Part shown: positions 1 through 6,247 of the stretch, in pieces
Numbering within the stretch: the first letter of the stretch is position 1
Layout: each line of letters starts with the position of its first letter
Origin: Terriglobales bacterium
Lineage (GTDB): Bacteria; Acidobacteriota; Terriglobia; Terriglobales; Gp1-AA117
Reading direction: 5' to 3'
Length of the DNA stretch: 6,247 nucleotides
NCBI GenBank assembly: GCA_030150795.1
Contig: JASLFF010000255.1
Coordinates: forward strand, 1 to 6,247
The notes under the pieces: generated by a model
The model's database searches: none
Told to the model about the DNA's origin: nothing
What the model saw: the letters and a program-made list of their open reading frames with translations, nothing else
Program-made: the position numbers and the translations under genes

Positions 1-328
1 TGGGCATTTTTTTCTTCTGGCAGCCTCACTAACGTGGCGCAAACTGCGTTTTCATGCCCCTTAGAAACTTTCTACCAGCGAACACTCAAGGGGATGAGCT
101 GATTTGCATGAACCTCGATAGATTGTGAGAAATCCGGGCTAATCACCCGGCGGGCTTGGTCTGGCCGGCCTTGAGCGGCTTATCGGTCGGTATGACAGAC
201 CGAATAGGAGTCCAAGGGCCCGAACACAGCTTTATGGCAGACAACCGATTGAATCTGCCTTGTGGAAGCTGCTGAAAATCATGGCAAATCGCAATTTTGG
301 AGAGCCACAGCTTGGGAAAAGCAAAGAC
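1..328. other. Non-coding region downstream of the permease, with short inverted repeats
   Basis: I find no convincing gene here on either strand. Three short perfect inverted repeats occur: GGCAGA/TCTGCC (236-241 and 254-259), TCGGTC/GACCGA (183-188 and 198-203), and CCGGG/CCCGG (134-138 and 146-150). Read on the minus strand, the last is followed by ATTTCT and is the best candidate for a weak transcript end of the operon. None has a real T-tract. A run of seven T at 7-13 on the plus strand could be the tail of a terminator whose stem lies off the left edge. It could equally be the A-rich stretch before an ATG at 7-5 on the minus strand. Confidence 0.4.
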
Positions 329-2731
329 TCATTCGTGGCGGATCGCAGCAAGCGGATCTATCCTCGTAGCGCGACGTGCCGGCAGATAACAGGCGAGCAG
401 AGCCGTGATGACCAGCACCGCCAGACCGGCCAGTGCGACACCCGCGTCAAGAGGAGCAACGTGATAAAGCATGCTGGCAATCAGGCGCGTTAATACCATG
501 GAGCCGAGCAGTCCAAGGGCAATTCCGATAAGCACCTGCTTTAATCCTTCCCATAGAAACTGTTTCAGGATGGCACGCTGGGAAGCCCCCAGAGAGATAC
601 GCACGCCGATTTCATAGGTGCGCGCGGAAACTGCATAGGCCATGACGCCATAAATCCCTATGGAAGCAAGCATGAGTGCGAGTAACCCAAAAGCCCCTGC
701 AAGGATGGCATACATTCTTGGACGGCCCACGGAATCGGAGAGCAGACTTTCCATCGTGCGTACCTGGTCTAGCGGTTGTGTGGGGTCGATGCCACGTGCG
801 GTCGTTCTCAGGGCCGGCACAAGTTCATTGCCTCCTATGCTGCTCTGCAAAACCAGCGTCATGAATGGCCAGGGATTCTGCTGGTAGGAAACGTAGACCT
901 CTGGGGCGGTGGCCTCATCGAGCTTACGATGCTTTAAGTCACCGATCACTCCCACAATTTCGCGCGACTCGGAGTTGCCGTAGGCAATGCGTAGGTGCGA
1001 ACCTATGGCGTTTCCCGCGGGAAAGAACTGCCGTGCCAGCGCCTGATTGACGATCACCGTCGGCAGAGAACCAGAAATATCCGAGTCAGAGAAATCCCGG
1101 CCCTGCAGCAGCGGAACAGCGATGGTGTCGAAGTACCCGGAACTAACAGCATGGTAGCGGGCCTGGCCATTTGATTTTCTGCCTATATCCGAGCTCTCAG
1201 TGGAAAATTCAAAACTCATCTCTGATCCGCTGAATGGAAGACTCGTTACTGCAGCAGCGCTCTGGACACCCGGCAGCCGCCGCACCTGGCCAAGCAGATT
1301 GTCGAAGAACTGCGCCCGTTGTTCAGGCGAAGCATATCGTTTTGGGGAAAGGGAAATTCGAGCTGTAAGTATATTTCCGGACTGGAAGCCAGGCTCGACA
1401 TTTTGCAGCTCCCAAAAACTCTTGATCAGCAGCCCTGCGCCGAGCAGCAGGACCATTGAGACTCCGACTTGAGCTACAGTGAAAATAGCCCGAAAACGGC
1501 CCCGCAGCAAAGTATTTCCCTCTGCGCTCTTTCCACCTTCTTTAAGCGCGCCATCGGGATTCACGTGAGCGGCTTGCAATGCCGGAACCAGGCCGAAAAT
1601 CATACTCGCCACTAAGCTGGCCCCTGCAGCAAACACAAACAGCCGCCAGTCAATTGTAGAGTGCAGAAGAAATCCGGAATGGGCAATTAAGACCTGCACG
1701 CCTCTGAAGCTGGCGATGCATAGAAGAACCCCAGCAACTCCTGCGACCAGTGATAAGACAAGGCTGTCAGTCAGCGTCTGGGCGATGACCGAAGCGCGAC
1801 TTGCACCCAGGGCCACGCGCACTGCAATTTCCTTCTTGCGGGCGGTCATGCGGGCCATCATCAGATTAGCAACATTCGCACAGCTCACCAGAAGCACGAA
1901 CCCGACGGCGCCGAACAGGATAAGCAGCTGCTTGCGAAGGTCGCGGGTAAGATACTCCCGCAATGGCACCAGCTTGACGCGCCAGTTCTTGTTAGAGGAG
2001 GGATAATCCGCTTCCAATCTCTCGGCAATGGTGTTTAGCTGGACGGCGGCCCGCTGCAAATCATTTGCGTTTTTGAGCAAGCCAATTGCCCGATAGGGAC
2101 GGGCCTCTCGCGAATCCGAATTCTTGCCCATACTGAGAGGCAGCCATATCTGCACGGGATGAATGAACTCGAAATCGGGGGGCAGCACTCCCACGATAGT
2201 ATATTGCTCAAAATCAATAGTTACCGGACGGCCAGCGATCTCCGGCGACGCGCCAAAATCTTTGCGCCACAAATCATCAGTAATAACCGCCACGTGGTTC
2301 TGTCCTGCCCCCATGTCTTGCGGCCTGAGCAGCCGTCCCGAGAGGGGTTTCACGCGCAAGACGGAGAAAAAATCACCATCCACGCGGCCCACATCCACAC
2401 GAACAGAATCATCCTGGGTAGCCAGCACTGATGTGCCGAACGAATAGAGCGCCATGCAGTCAAATGCGTCTGCGCCGTTTCTCCAGTCCTTGAAGTCCGC
2501 AGCGGAGACAGAAAACTGGCTGGCTCCTTCGGAAGGATTCGATTCCCACAAAGTAATGATGTTGTCAGGTTTGCCATAGGGAAAAATCCGCCAGATGGTG
2601 GCGCTCAGAATACTGAACATTACCGTATTCGCCCCAATACCCACGGCAAGAGTCAAGATCACAGAAAGAGCGAACAGCGGACTCTTGACGAGTATGCGAA
2701 AGCTGTACTTGCTTCCGGACAAAAATGACAC
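329..2731 (-). CDS. MacB/FtsX-type duplicated permease (ADOP-like)
   Basis: This 800-residue inner-membrane protein contains two permease units in tandem. Unit 1: a first membrane helix (about 20-45, in the stretch LTLAVGIGANTVMFS), a periplasmic MacB-core-like domain (about 46-255), then an FtsX domain with SCANVANLMMARMTARKKE near 283-301 and VRVALGASR after it. Unit 2: a helix near 413-440 (VAQVGVSMVLLLGAGLLIKSF), a second periplasmic domain (about 441-660), then an FtsX domain with IGIYGVMAYAVSARTYEIGVRISLGASQ near 691-718 and the typical ending LPARRATRIDPLAAIR. This layout and length match the 'acidobacterial duplicated orphan permease' group, related to macrolide/lipoprotein exporters but without a fused ATPase. 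The extra N-terminal prefix domain found in some members is absent. The GTG start is chosen for the GGGAGG site seven bases upstream; it leaves 22 bp after the ABC gene. It is likely cotranscribed with the peptide genes. A role in export, immunity or envelope sensing is inference; the ATPase partner is unknown. Confidence 0.9.
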   Translation of the reverse strand: MSFLSGSKYSFRILVKSPLFALSVILTLAVGIGANTVMFSILSATIWRIFPYGKPDNIITLWESNPSEGASQFSVSAADFKDWRNGADAFDCMALYSFGTSVLATQDDSVRVDVGRVDGDFFSVLRVKPLSGRLLRPQDMGAGQNHVAVITDDLWRKDFGASPEIAGRPVTIDFEQYTIVGVLPPDFEFIHPVQIWLPLSMGKNSDSREARPYRAIGLLKNANDLQRAAVQLNTIAERLEADYPSSNKNWRVKLVPLREYLTRDLRKQLLILFGAVGFVLLVSCANVANLMMARMTARKKEIAVRVALGASRASVIAQTLTDSLVLSLVAGVAGVLLCIASFRGVQVLIAHSGFLLHSTIDWRLFVFAAGASLVASMIFGLVPALQAAHVNPDGALKEGGKSAEGNTLLRGRFRAIFTVAQVGVSMVLLLGAGLLIKSFWELQNVEPGFQSGNILTARISLSPKRYASPEQRAQFFDNLLGQVRRLPGVQSAAAVTSLPFSGSEMSFEFSTESSDIGRKSNGQARYHAVSSGYFDTIAVPLLQGRDFSDSDISGSLPTVIVNQALARQFFPAGNAIGSHLRIAYGNSESREIVGVIGDLKHRKLDEATAPEVYVSYQQNPWPFMTLVLQSSIGGNELVPALRTTARGIDPTQPLDQVRTMESLLSDSVGRPRMYAILAGAFGLLALMLASIGIYGVMAYAVSARTYEIGVRISLGASQRAILKQFLWEGLKQVLIGIALGLLGSMVLTRLIASMLYHVAPLDAGVALAGLAVLVITALLACYLPARRATRIDPLAAIRHE

Positions 2732-2738
2732 GACATAA

Positions 2739-2744
2739 CCTCCC
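2739..2744 (-). promoter_or_regulatory. Ribosome binding site that sets the permease start at GTG
   Basis: GGGAGG on the minus strand lies seven bases before the GTG at 2731-2729. This strong Shine-Dalgarno site decides the start. An earlier in-frame TTG at 2776 would overlap the ABC gene and add 15 residues unlike the family's N-terminus. The ATG at 2737 is in another frame. Confidence 0.7.
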
Positions 2745-2753
2745 GAGACGAGA

Positions 2754-4496
2754 TTAGATGATCTCACTACCAGCAACGCCTACATGTTGAAGTTCAGGAA
2801 GGGAAGCACTGATCAACATGCCATCCTGGAGGAAAAATGCACGATTGATTCTATCGGCAAAGGCCGTTGAATGATGAGCAATAATGATGGTGGTGCGGCC
2901 CCGCATCAATCGGTCCAGTGCCTGATGGACAGCGGCTTCCGTTCCCGCATCCACTGCGGACGTAGCCTCGTCCAGGACCAATATAGGGGCCTTATGGGCG
3001 ATTGCCCGTGCAATTGCGATGCGCTGTCTTTGTCCGCCGGAAAGCCGGGTTCCCCGTTGGCCAACCTGCGTATCGAATCCTTGCGGCAGGGCCTCAATGA
3101 AGTCAAGCGCGTTGGCAATGCGAGCTGCTTCACGGATATCCTCAGGTCCGATCGAACTATCTCCCATACGGATGTTGTAGGCGATGGATTCAGAGAACAG
3201 AAATACGTCCTGAGAGACGAAGGCAATCTGACGGCGCAGATAGTCGGTTGGGTAATTACTGAGCGGACGACCATCAAGATAGATGGATCCGTTCGAGGGA
3301 TCAAGAAAGCGCGGCAGCATGTGCACCAGGGTGGTCTTGCCTGCGCCGCTGGCTCCGGAGATGAGTACCACTTCTCCGGCGCTAATTTCAAAACTCAGAT
3401 CGCGAAGCACAGGCGGCCGGTCTTCATAGGCAAAGCTGACGTTCTCATAGCGAATAGTGCCGCGTACGGGTGTTGCGGGATACTCTGTGCCGCCAGCCAT
3501 TTCGCCGGGAAGGGCCAGCCATTTCTCGGTCCTGTCGATCGCTGCTACCGATTGCTGGGAACGGAGCATCTGTTGCGCAATGTTGTTCATGGGCAACAGG
3601 ATGTAGGCGGACATTGCGTTGATCGCGATCAGTTCGCCCAGTGAAAGTTTGCCCCAGATGATGGAGATCCCACCCCAGAGCATCACGCTCAGTGTGACAA
3701 GCAGCGTGATGATCTGAGTTGTCTGCTCGCCTGCAGTCATCAAGGCACGAGCCTTTAAGATCACGCGCGCGCGATCAATGGTTCGTCTGCCATAACGGCG
3801 GGCGCGATAGCGTTCCGCTCCGTAGGCCTTGATCTCGTAAATTCCGGAAAGGGACTCATACATCTCGCGCGATGCTCCCGCTGTTTTTTCCGAAACCTCA
3901 AGGAAAGCCTGGTTGGCGCGAAGGTGGAACCAGAGAAAGGCACAACCATAGAGCGGAGCAAGCGCAAGAATCGCTGCGCCAAGGGAAATATGAAACGCGG
4001 GCAACATAACTAGCGCTGCCACTATCGAGATCGTGATCCTGCCTAGCGTAGTGATCGTATTCAACACGTCGAGGCTGGCAGAAGCGTCATTGAAGATCCG
4101 CGACATCAGGTAGCCATTCTCATGTTTCTTGAAGAACAGGAATGGTTGTGCCTGCAATGTTTCAAAAAGTTGGATGTTAAGTTTCACCGTGGCTTTTTCG
4201 CGGAAAGAAGAGGCAGCGTAGCTTTCCGCATAGCCGAGGAGGATTGCGCAGATGGCGGCACCGGCGACGATCGCTGCCACTTTGGCCAACAAGAGGAAAT
4301 CCTTGTGCGGAAGGACTTCATTGAAGATGCGGACGCTCATCAGCGGGATGATCATCTGCATGGCAGTGGAGGCAGCGCCGCAAATGTTGGCCAGCACGGC
4401 ATCACGCAACAGTGAATGGAACCGACCCGCGAATCGCAGGGTCCGCGACCAGCTTTTTCCATAATCCCGGGCTGCTTGTCGAATCTGTCCGATCAT
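2754..4496 (-). CDS. ABC exporter, fused transmembrane and ATPase domains
   Basis: This 580-residue half-transporter probably works as a homodimer in the inner membrane to export the modified peptide. An N-terminal membrane domain (about 30-320) has hydrophobic segments near 35-55, 70-92, 150-190 (two) and 258-303 (two). The coupling-region sequence GIYEIKAYGAE lies at 218-228. The ATPase domain follows from about 347: aromatic A-loop Y357 (FAY), Walker A GASGAGKTT at 381-389, Q-loop Q429 in SQD, signature LSGGQ at 485-489, Walker B ILVLDE at 505-510, D-loop SAVD, and switch His H541. All ATPase residues are present, so it should be active. Length fits type I (MsbA/LmrA-like) exporters. It has no N-terminal C39 peptidase, so it cannot itself remove a leader. 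An in-frame TAG lies just upstream of the ATG, fixing this as the first possible ATG. The ribosome site is weak. It sits 53 bp after the maturase and 22 bp before the permease gene. Confidence 0.93.
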   Translation of the reverse strand: MIGQIRQAARDYGKSWSRTLRFAGRFHSLLRDAVLANICGAASTAMQMIIPLMSVRIFNEVLPHKDFLLLAKVAAIVAGAAICAILLGYAESYAASSFREKATVKLNIQLFETLQAQPFLFFKKHENGYLMSRIFNDASASLDVLNTITTLGRITISIVAALVMLPAFHISLGAAILALAPLYGCAFLWFHLRANQAFLEVSEKTAGASREMYESLSGIYEIKAYGAERYRARRYGRRTIDRARVILKARALMTAGEQTTQIITLLVTLSVMLWGGISIIWGKLSLGELIAINAMSAYILLPMNNIAQQMLRSQQSVAAIDRTEKWLALPGEMAGGTEYPATPVRGTIRYENVSFAYEDRPPVLRDLSFEISAGEVVLISGASGAGKTTLVHMLPRFLDPSNGSIYLDGRPLSNYPTDYLRRQIAFVSQDVFLFSESIAYNIRMGDSSIGPEDIREAARIANALDFIEALPQGFDTQVGQRGTRLSGGQRQRIAIARAIAHKAPILVLDEATSAVDAGTEAAVHQALDRLMRGRTTIIIAHHSTAFADRINRAFFLQDGMLISASLPELQHVGVAGSEII

Positions 4497-4556
4497 CTTG
4501 TAATTTCTCTAAACCTTGGTTTCGGCCCATCATCATAATACAAGTTGTTTTAGAGA
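4497..4556 (-). repeat. Two interleaved inverted repeats before the ABC gene
   Basis: On the minus strand, TCTCTAAA (4556-4549, overlapping the maturase stop codon) is complementary to TTTAGAGA (4513-4506). CTTGTA (4544-4539) is complementary to TACAAG (4502-4497), which directly abuts the ABC start codon. The order A-B-A'-B' means both helices can exist together only as a pseudoknot, or else they compete. The weak purine-rich ribosome site of the ABC gene (GAGA) lies inside A', so pairing could limit its translation. The pairing is seen in the sequence; the regulatory role is inference. Both stems are A/T-rich, and chance cannot be excluded. Confidence 0.4.
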
Positions 4557-6013
4557 CAGGCAGCGCTGGGCGCCGGGATTGTTCTGGTTTTAGAAGGATC
4601 CTGGTCCATGGGGATCGTCGCAGCGCGCCATAACTTGTCCACAGCCTGCTCAAAGAAGGTGGGACACAGCGTGCGATTGCGTGCCAGGAACTCACCTTCG
4701 GTGGTATAGGCTTCAGAGCGGCATCCGCCCGCACAGACATAGCGCACGGGGCAGACTGAGCACTCCGGCAGTATGTCGACCACCGCACGCTTCATTTCCT
4801 TGAGTACCCCAGATTCATTAAGAATGTTCTTCAGGCCGGATTTTAGAGCGTTGCCGCAATGAAATTCGTCCCGGTGCAGTGTCTGGCAGGGATATACATC
4901 ACCATTCGGATCAATACTGATGATTCCATTTCCCACGCCGCAATGTTTGCGAAACATGGACGAACGGGGAAGCGGTCTGGGATTGGGATGTTGTTTCTTT
5001 TCAAAATCCCTGGTCTGTGCATAGATGTCATGGTGCTGCTCCCTGGTTAGCATGTAATTGGCAGCACCCCATTTCCCGGAGGGATCTTCCACGTCAATGG
5101 CCGAACCCGCCGTGCTGACCTCGTCCGCGTGAAGAGTGTTGGTCGCGTAATCGAGGAAACTGCCAACCGATTCTATGTTCACCGGGGTAATTACCGCATT
5201 CACGTGGATGTGCTTGACCCCCGCGGCCTTTAACTTGCCAATCACCTCCACTACCTTTTGATGGGTTCCTTTGCCACGCACAGCGTCATGCTCTTCCGCC
5301 TTGTCGCTGTCAAGACTTATGGAGACAGCATCGACCACACGCGCAATCTCCGGAAGCATCTCGTCGTCAATTAGAATGCCATTGGTCAGCAGGTTCACGG
5401 CCATACCACGTTCCTTGGCGTGAGCGGCAATCTTCAATGCATCCCTGTTCAGCAGTGCTTCTCCGCCGGTAAGCTTCACCTCGGAGATCCCGATTTCCGC
5501 TGCCTCATCTACAAGCTGCAAAAATCCCGCCAGAGTGCCTTCGGTGGACAGCTCCGGAGCAACCATCTTTCCGCTGGGCGGAATATGATTGAGTTGTTCC
5601 CTGGCCTCCTGCTTGCCGATCTGAATCAGTTCAGTCCGATGCTCCTGGTTGTAACAATACGGGCATCGCAAGTTACATTTGTTGGTCAAATGCAGATAGA
5701 GTACCTGTGGATGGGATGACGTAGGATCGCCGGTATCTATTTGTTTGTACTCCCCTTCGTGGAGAAAACCGATCTTGAGCAGGTGCTCTACGTACTTTGT
5801 GATGTAGTCTTTCACAGGTTCCAGGTCAGGGCTTACACCCAAACGTGCAGCCAGCCTGTTAGCGGCCTCCCGAGGATCTCCTGCGGCAGACAGACCTTCA
5901 AACGCGGCCTTTCCATTTTCGTCGGTAACGAACCATATAAAGTTCCTTGGATCAAGAACCAGGTATTTGTCGTCTCTTTCGAAGGTGTGACATTCGGGAG
6001 GGATCGTATACAT
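4550..6013 (-). CDS. Radical SAM/SPASM peptide maturase with N-terminal PqqD-like domain
   Basis: This 487-residue cytoplasmic enzyme likely modifies the adjacent small peptide by radical chemistry. Residues about 8-90 resemble a PqqD-like RiPP recognition element: two short strands around YLVLDP and FIWFVTDENG, then helices ending at HLLKIGFL. This domain would bind the leader. The radical SAM core runs from about 104 to 300, with the CxxxCxxC motif at C113/C117/C120 (followed by YN) for the [4Fe-4S]-SAM cluster, GGEA at 183-186, and SISLDS at 231-236. The C-terminal SPASM region has C358, GDVYPC (C376), C386, then C418-x2-C421-x5-C427-x3-C431 and C450. This is the full pattern for two auxiliary Fe-S clusters. 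The ATG has a GAAAGG site seven bases upstream. A 37-residue tail follows C450 and ends AACL. The spacing from C120 to GGE, about 63 residues, seems longer than in many relatives. The family is clear; the reaction (thioether, C-C or C-O bond, or epimerisation) cannot be read from the sequence. Confidence 0.93.
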   Translation of the reverse strand: MYTIPPECHTFERDDKYLVLDPRNFIWFVTDENGKAAFEGLSAAGDPREAANRLAARLGVSPDLEPVKDYITKYVEHLLKIGFLHEGEYKQIDTGDPTSSHPQVLYLHLTNKCNLRCPYCYNQEHRTELIQIGKQEAREQLNHIPPSGKMVAPELSTEGTLAGFLQLVDEAAEIGISEVKLTGGEALLNRDALKIAAHAKERGMAVNLLTNGILIDDEMLPEIARVVDAVSISLDSDKAEEHDAVRGKGTHQKVVEVIGKLKAAGVKHIHVNAVITPVNIESVGSFLDYATNTLHADEVSTAGSAIDVEDPSGKWGAANYMLTREQHHDIYAQTRDFEKKQHPNPRPLPRSSMFRKHCGVGNGIISIDPNGDVYPCQTLHRDEFHCGNALKSGLKNILNESGVLKEMKRAVVDILPECSVCPVRYVCAGGCRSEAYTTEGEFLARNRTLCPTFFEQAVDKLWRAATIPMDQDPSKTRTIPAPSAACL

Positions 6014-6020
6014 GACGTCG

Positions 6021-6026
6021 CCTTTC
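6021..6026 (-). promoter_or_regulatory. Ribosome binding site of the maturase gene
   Basis: GAAAGG on the minus strand, seven bases before the ATG at 6013-6011, fits a Shine-Dalgarno site and supports that start codon. Confidence 0.6.
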
Positions 6027-6035
6027 TATGCAGTG

Positions 6036-6095
6036 CTACGATTCGAGATATTCGGTCAGGACGGAAATGAAGCGGCGGCGACCGCCGCCGCCCAT
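6036..6095 (-). other. 19-codon open frame between peptide and maturase, doubtful
   Basis: An ATG-to-TAG frame encodes MGGGGRRRFISVLTEYLES. The GGGGRRR part is simply the translation of the GC hairpin. The remainder (FISVLTEYLES) could form a short amphipathic helix. No convincing ribosome site precedes it (only ACGG about ten bases upstream). It is more likely incidental to the RNA hairpin than a gene, but in a RiPP cluster a second tiny peptide cannot be dismissed. Confidence 0.15.
6072..6091 (-). promoter_or_regulatory. Strong GC hairpin between peptide gene and maturase gene
   Basis: A perfect inverted repeat, GCGGCGGCG-GT-CGCCGCCGC, can fold into an 8-9 bp all-GC stem with a minimal loop. 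It sits 20 bases after the peptide stop codon and about 58 bases before the maturase start. The bases after it on the minus strand (TTCATTTCC) are only weakly T-rich, so it is not a classical full terminator. In RiPP operons a stem-loop after the precursor gene commonly lets most transcripts end, or protects their 3' ends, so that peptide outnumbers enzyme. I infer the same role here. Confidence 0.6.
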
Positions 6096-6111
6096 TGTGT
6101 AATACCGTTTG

Positions 6112-6246
6112 CTACTGCAGGGTGCCTTTACCGCTTCCGTTCTGGTCGCCGCACAGACAAAGACCACCGGCACCTGCGCCGCTGTCGCCAGAACACTCGC
6201 ATGAAGCAGCTAGTGCGCTGAGATCGGATCCCCAATCGGGTGTCAT
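6112..6246 (-). CDS. Candidate RiPP precursor peptide, Gly/Cys-rich, 44 aa (5' end uncertain)
   Basis: This small frame reads from an ATG one base inside the window edge to a TAG. It has a short N-terminal part (MTPDWGSDLSALAAS) followed by a tail with four cysteines in two CxC pairs: C16-E-C18 and C30-L-C32. Each pair is followed by Gly-Asp and a Gly-rich run (CECSGDSGAGAGG, then CLCGDQNGSGKG). The last residues are TLQ. There are only two aromatic or basic residues (one Trp, one Lys), and Gly is the commonest residue. It lies 98 bp upstream of, and in line with, a radical SAM/SPASM maturase carrying a peptide-binding domain, the usual place for such a substrate. I infer that it is that enzyme's substrate, with residues 1-15 as all or part of the leader. 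The frame may extend beyond the window, so the true start, ribosome site and leader length are unknown. The other two minus frames here give Arg-rich shadow translations. No family name is recognised. Confidence 0.72.
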   Translation of the reverse strand: MTPDWGSDLSALAASCECSGDSGAGAGGLCLCGDQNGSGKGTLQ

Positions 6247-6247
6247 C

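Noticed and set aside
178..328. Open reading continuing for about 60 codons in frame after the permease TGA
   Set aside because: The permease already ends in the usual family terminus (LPARRA...DPLAAIR). The continuation has no clear start codon with a ribosome site and no recognisable sequence, so readthrough is not supported.
2871..3644. Long plus-strand open frame of 257 codons
   Set aside because: It lies wholly opposite the ABC exporter's ATPase region, whose minus-strand protein has every expected motif. The plus-strand translation has no recognisable domain and looks like an antisense shadow.
4402..4788. Minus-strand frame spanning the maturase end and the ABC start, including a possible start at triple ATG (4535-4527)
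   Set aside because: It overlaps two well-supported genes in another frame and its translation has no family features. The ABC frame in the shared region gives a sensible exporter N-terminus.
6162..6170. Gly-Gly at residues 27-28 of the peptide as a double-glycine leader cleavage site
   Set aside because: The residues before it are Gly/Ala/Ser rather than the hydrophobic pattern of double-glycine leaders. The site would split the two CxC units, and the exporter has no C39 peptidase.
6012..6221. Plus-strand 69-codon frame opposite the peptide gene
   Set aside because: Its translation is compositionally odd and Arg-rich at the end, it lacks a ribosome site, and it mirrors the GC repeat. It is probably antisense to the precursor and the hairpin.
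1..6247. tRNA, rRNA, CRISPR array, insertion sequence or attachment site
   Set aside because: No cloverleaf-like segment, regularly spaced repeats, transposase sequence or long terminal inverted repeats were seen by eye.

Overview
The window carries a compact minus-strand gene set, read from the right edge to the left. It looks like a cluster for a ribosomally made, radical-modified peptide (RiPP). In transcription order: a very short Gly/Cys-rich peptide gene at the right edge (6246-6112); a radical SAM/SPASM peptide maturase with an N-terminal PqqD-like peptide-binding domain (6013-4550); a half-size ABC exporter with fused membrane and ATPase domains (4496-2754); and a MacB/FtsX-type permease of about 800 residues with a duplicated permease unit (2731-329). 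Gaps are short: 98 bp with a strong GC hairpin, then 53 bp, then 22 bp. All four genes share one strand and no promoter is visible between them, so one transcript starting beyond the right edge is likely.

The last permease has the architecture of the 'acidobacterial duplicated orphan permease' (ADOP) group, which is greatly expanded in Acidobacteriota. Together with the moderately GC-rich composition, this suggests a soil acidobacterium or a close relative. That assignment is inference from gene type, not from a phylogenetic marker.

Proposed working: the small peptide, with paired CxC-GD-(Gly-rich) units, is the substrate. The PqqD-like domain of the maturase would hold its leader, and the radical SAM core with auxiliary Fe-S clusters in the SPASM region would install crosslinks or another radical modification. 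The ABC protein, which lacks a C39 leader peptidase, would export the product. The ADOP-type permease may help carry it onward, confer self-protection or sense envelope stress. No protease, immunity gene or regulator lies inside the window; these may lie beyond the right edge.

The hairpin between peptide and maturase may set their expression ratio. The gap before the ABC gene holds two interleaved inverted repeats that could form a pseudoknot or an either/or switch over the ABC start. The leftmost 328 bp is non-coding as far as I can see, with three short inverted repeats. I saw no tRNA, rRNA, CRISPR array or mobile element.
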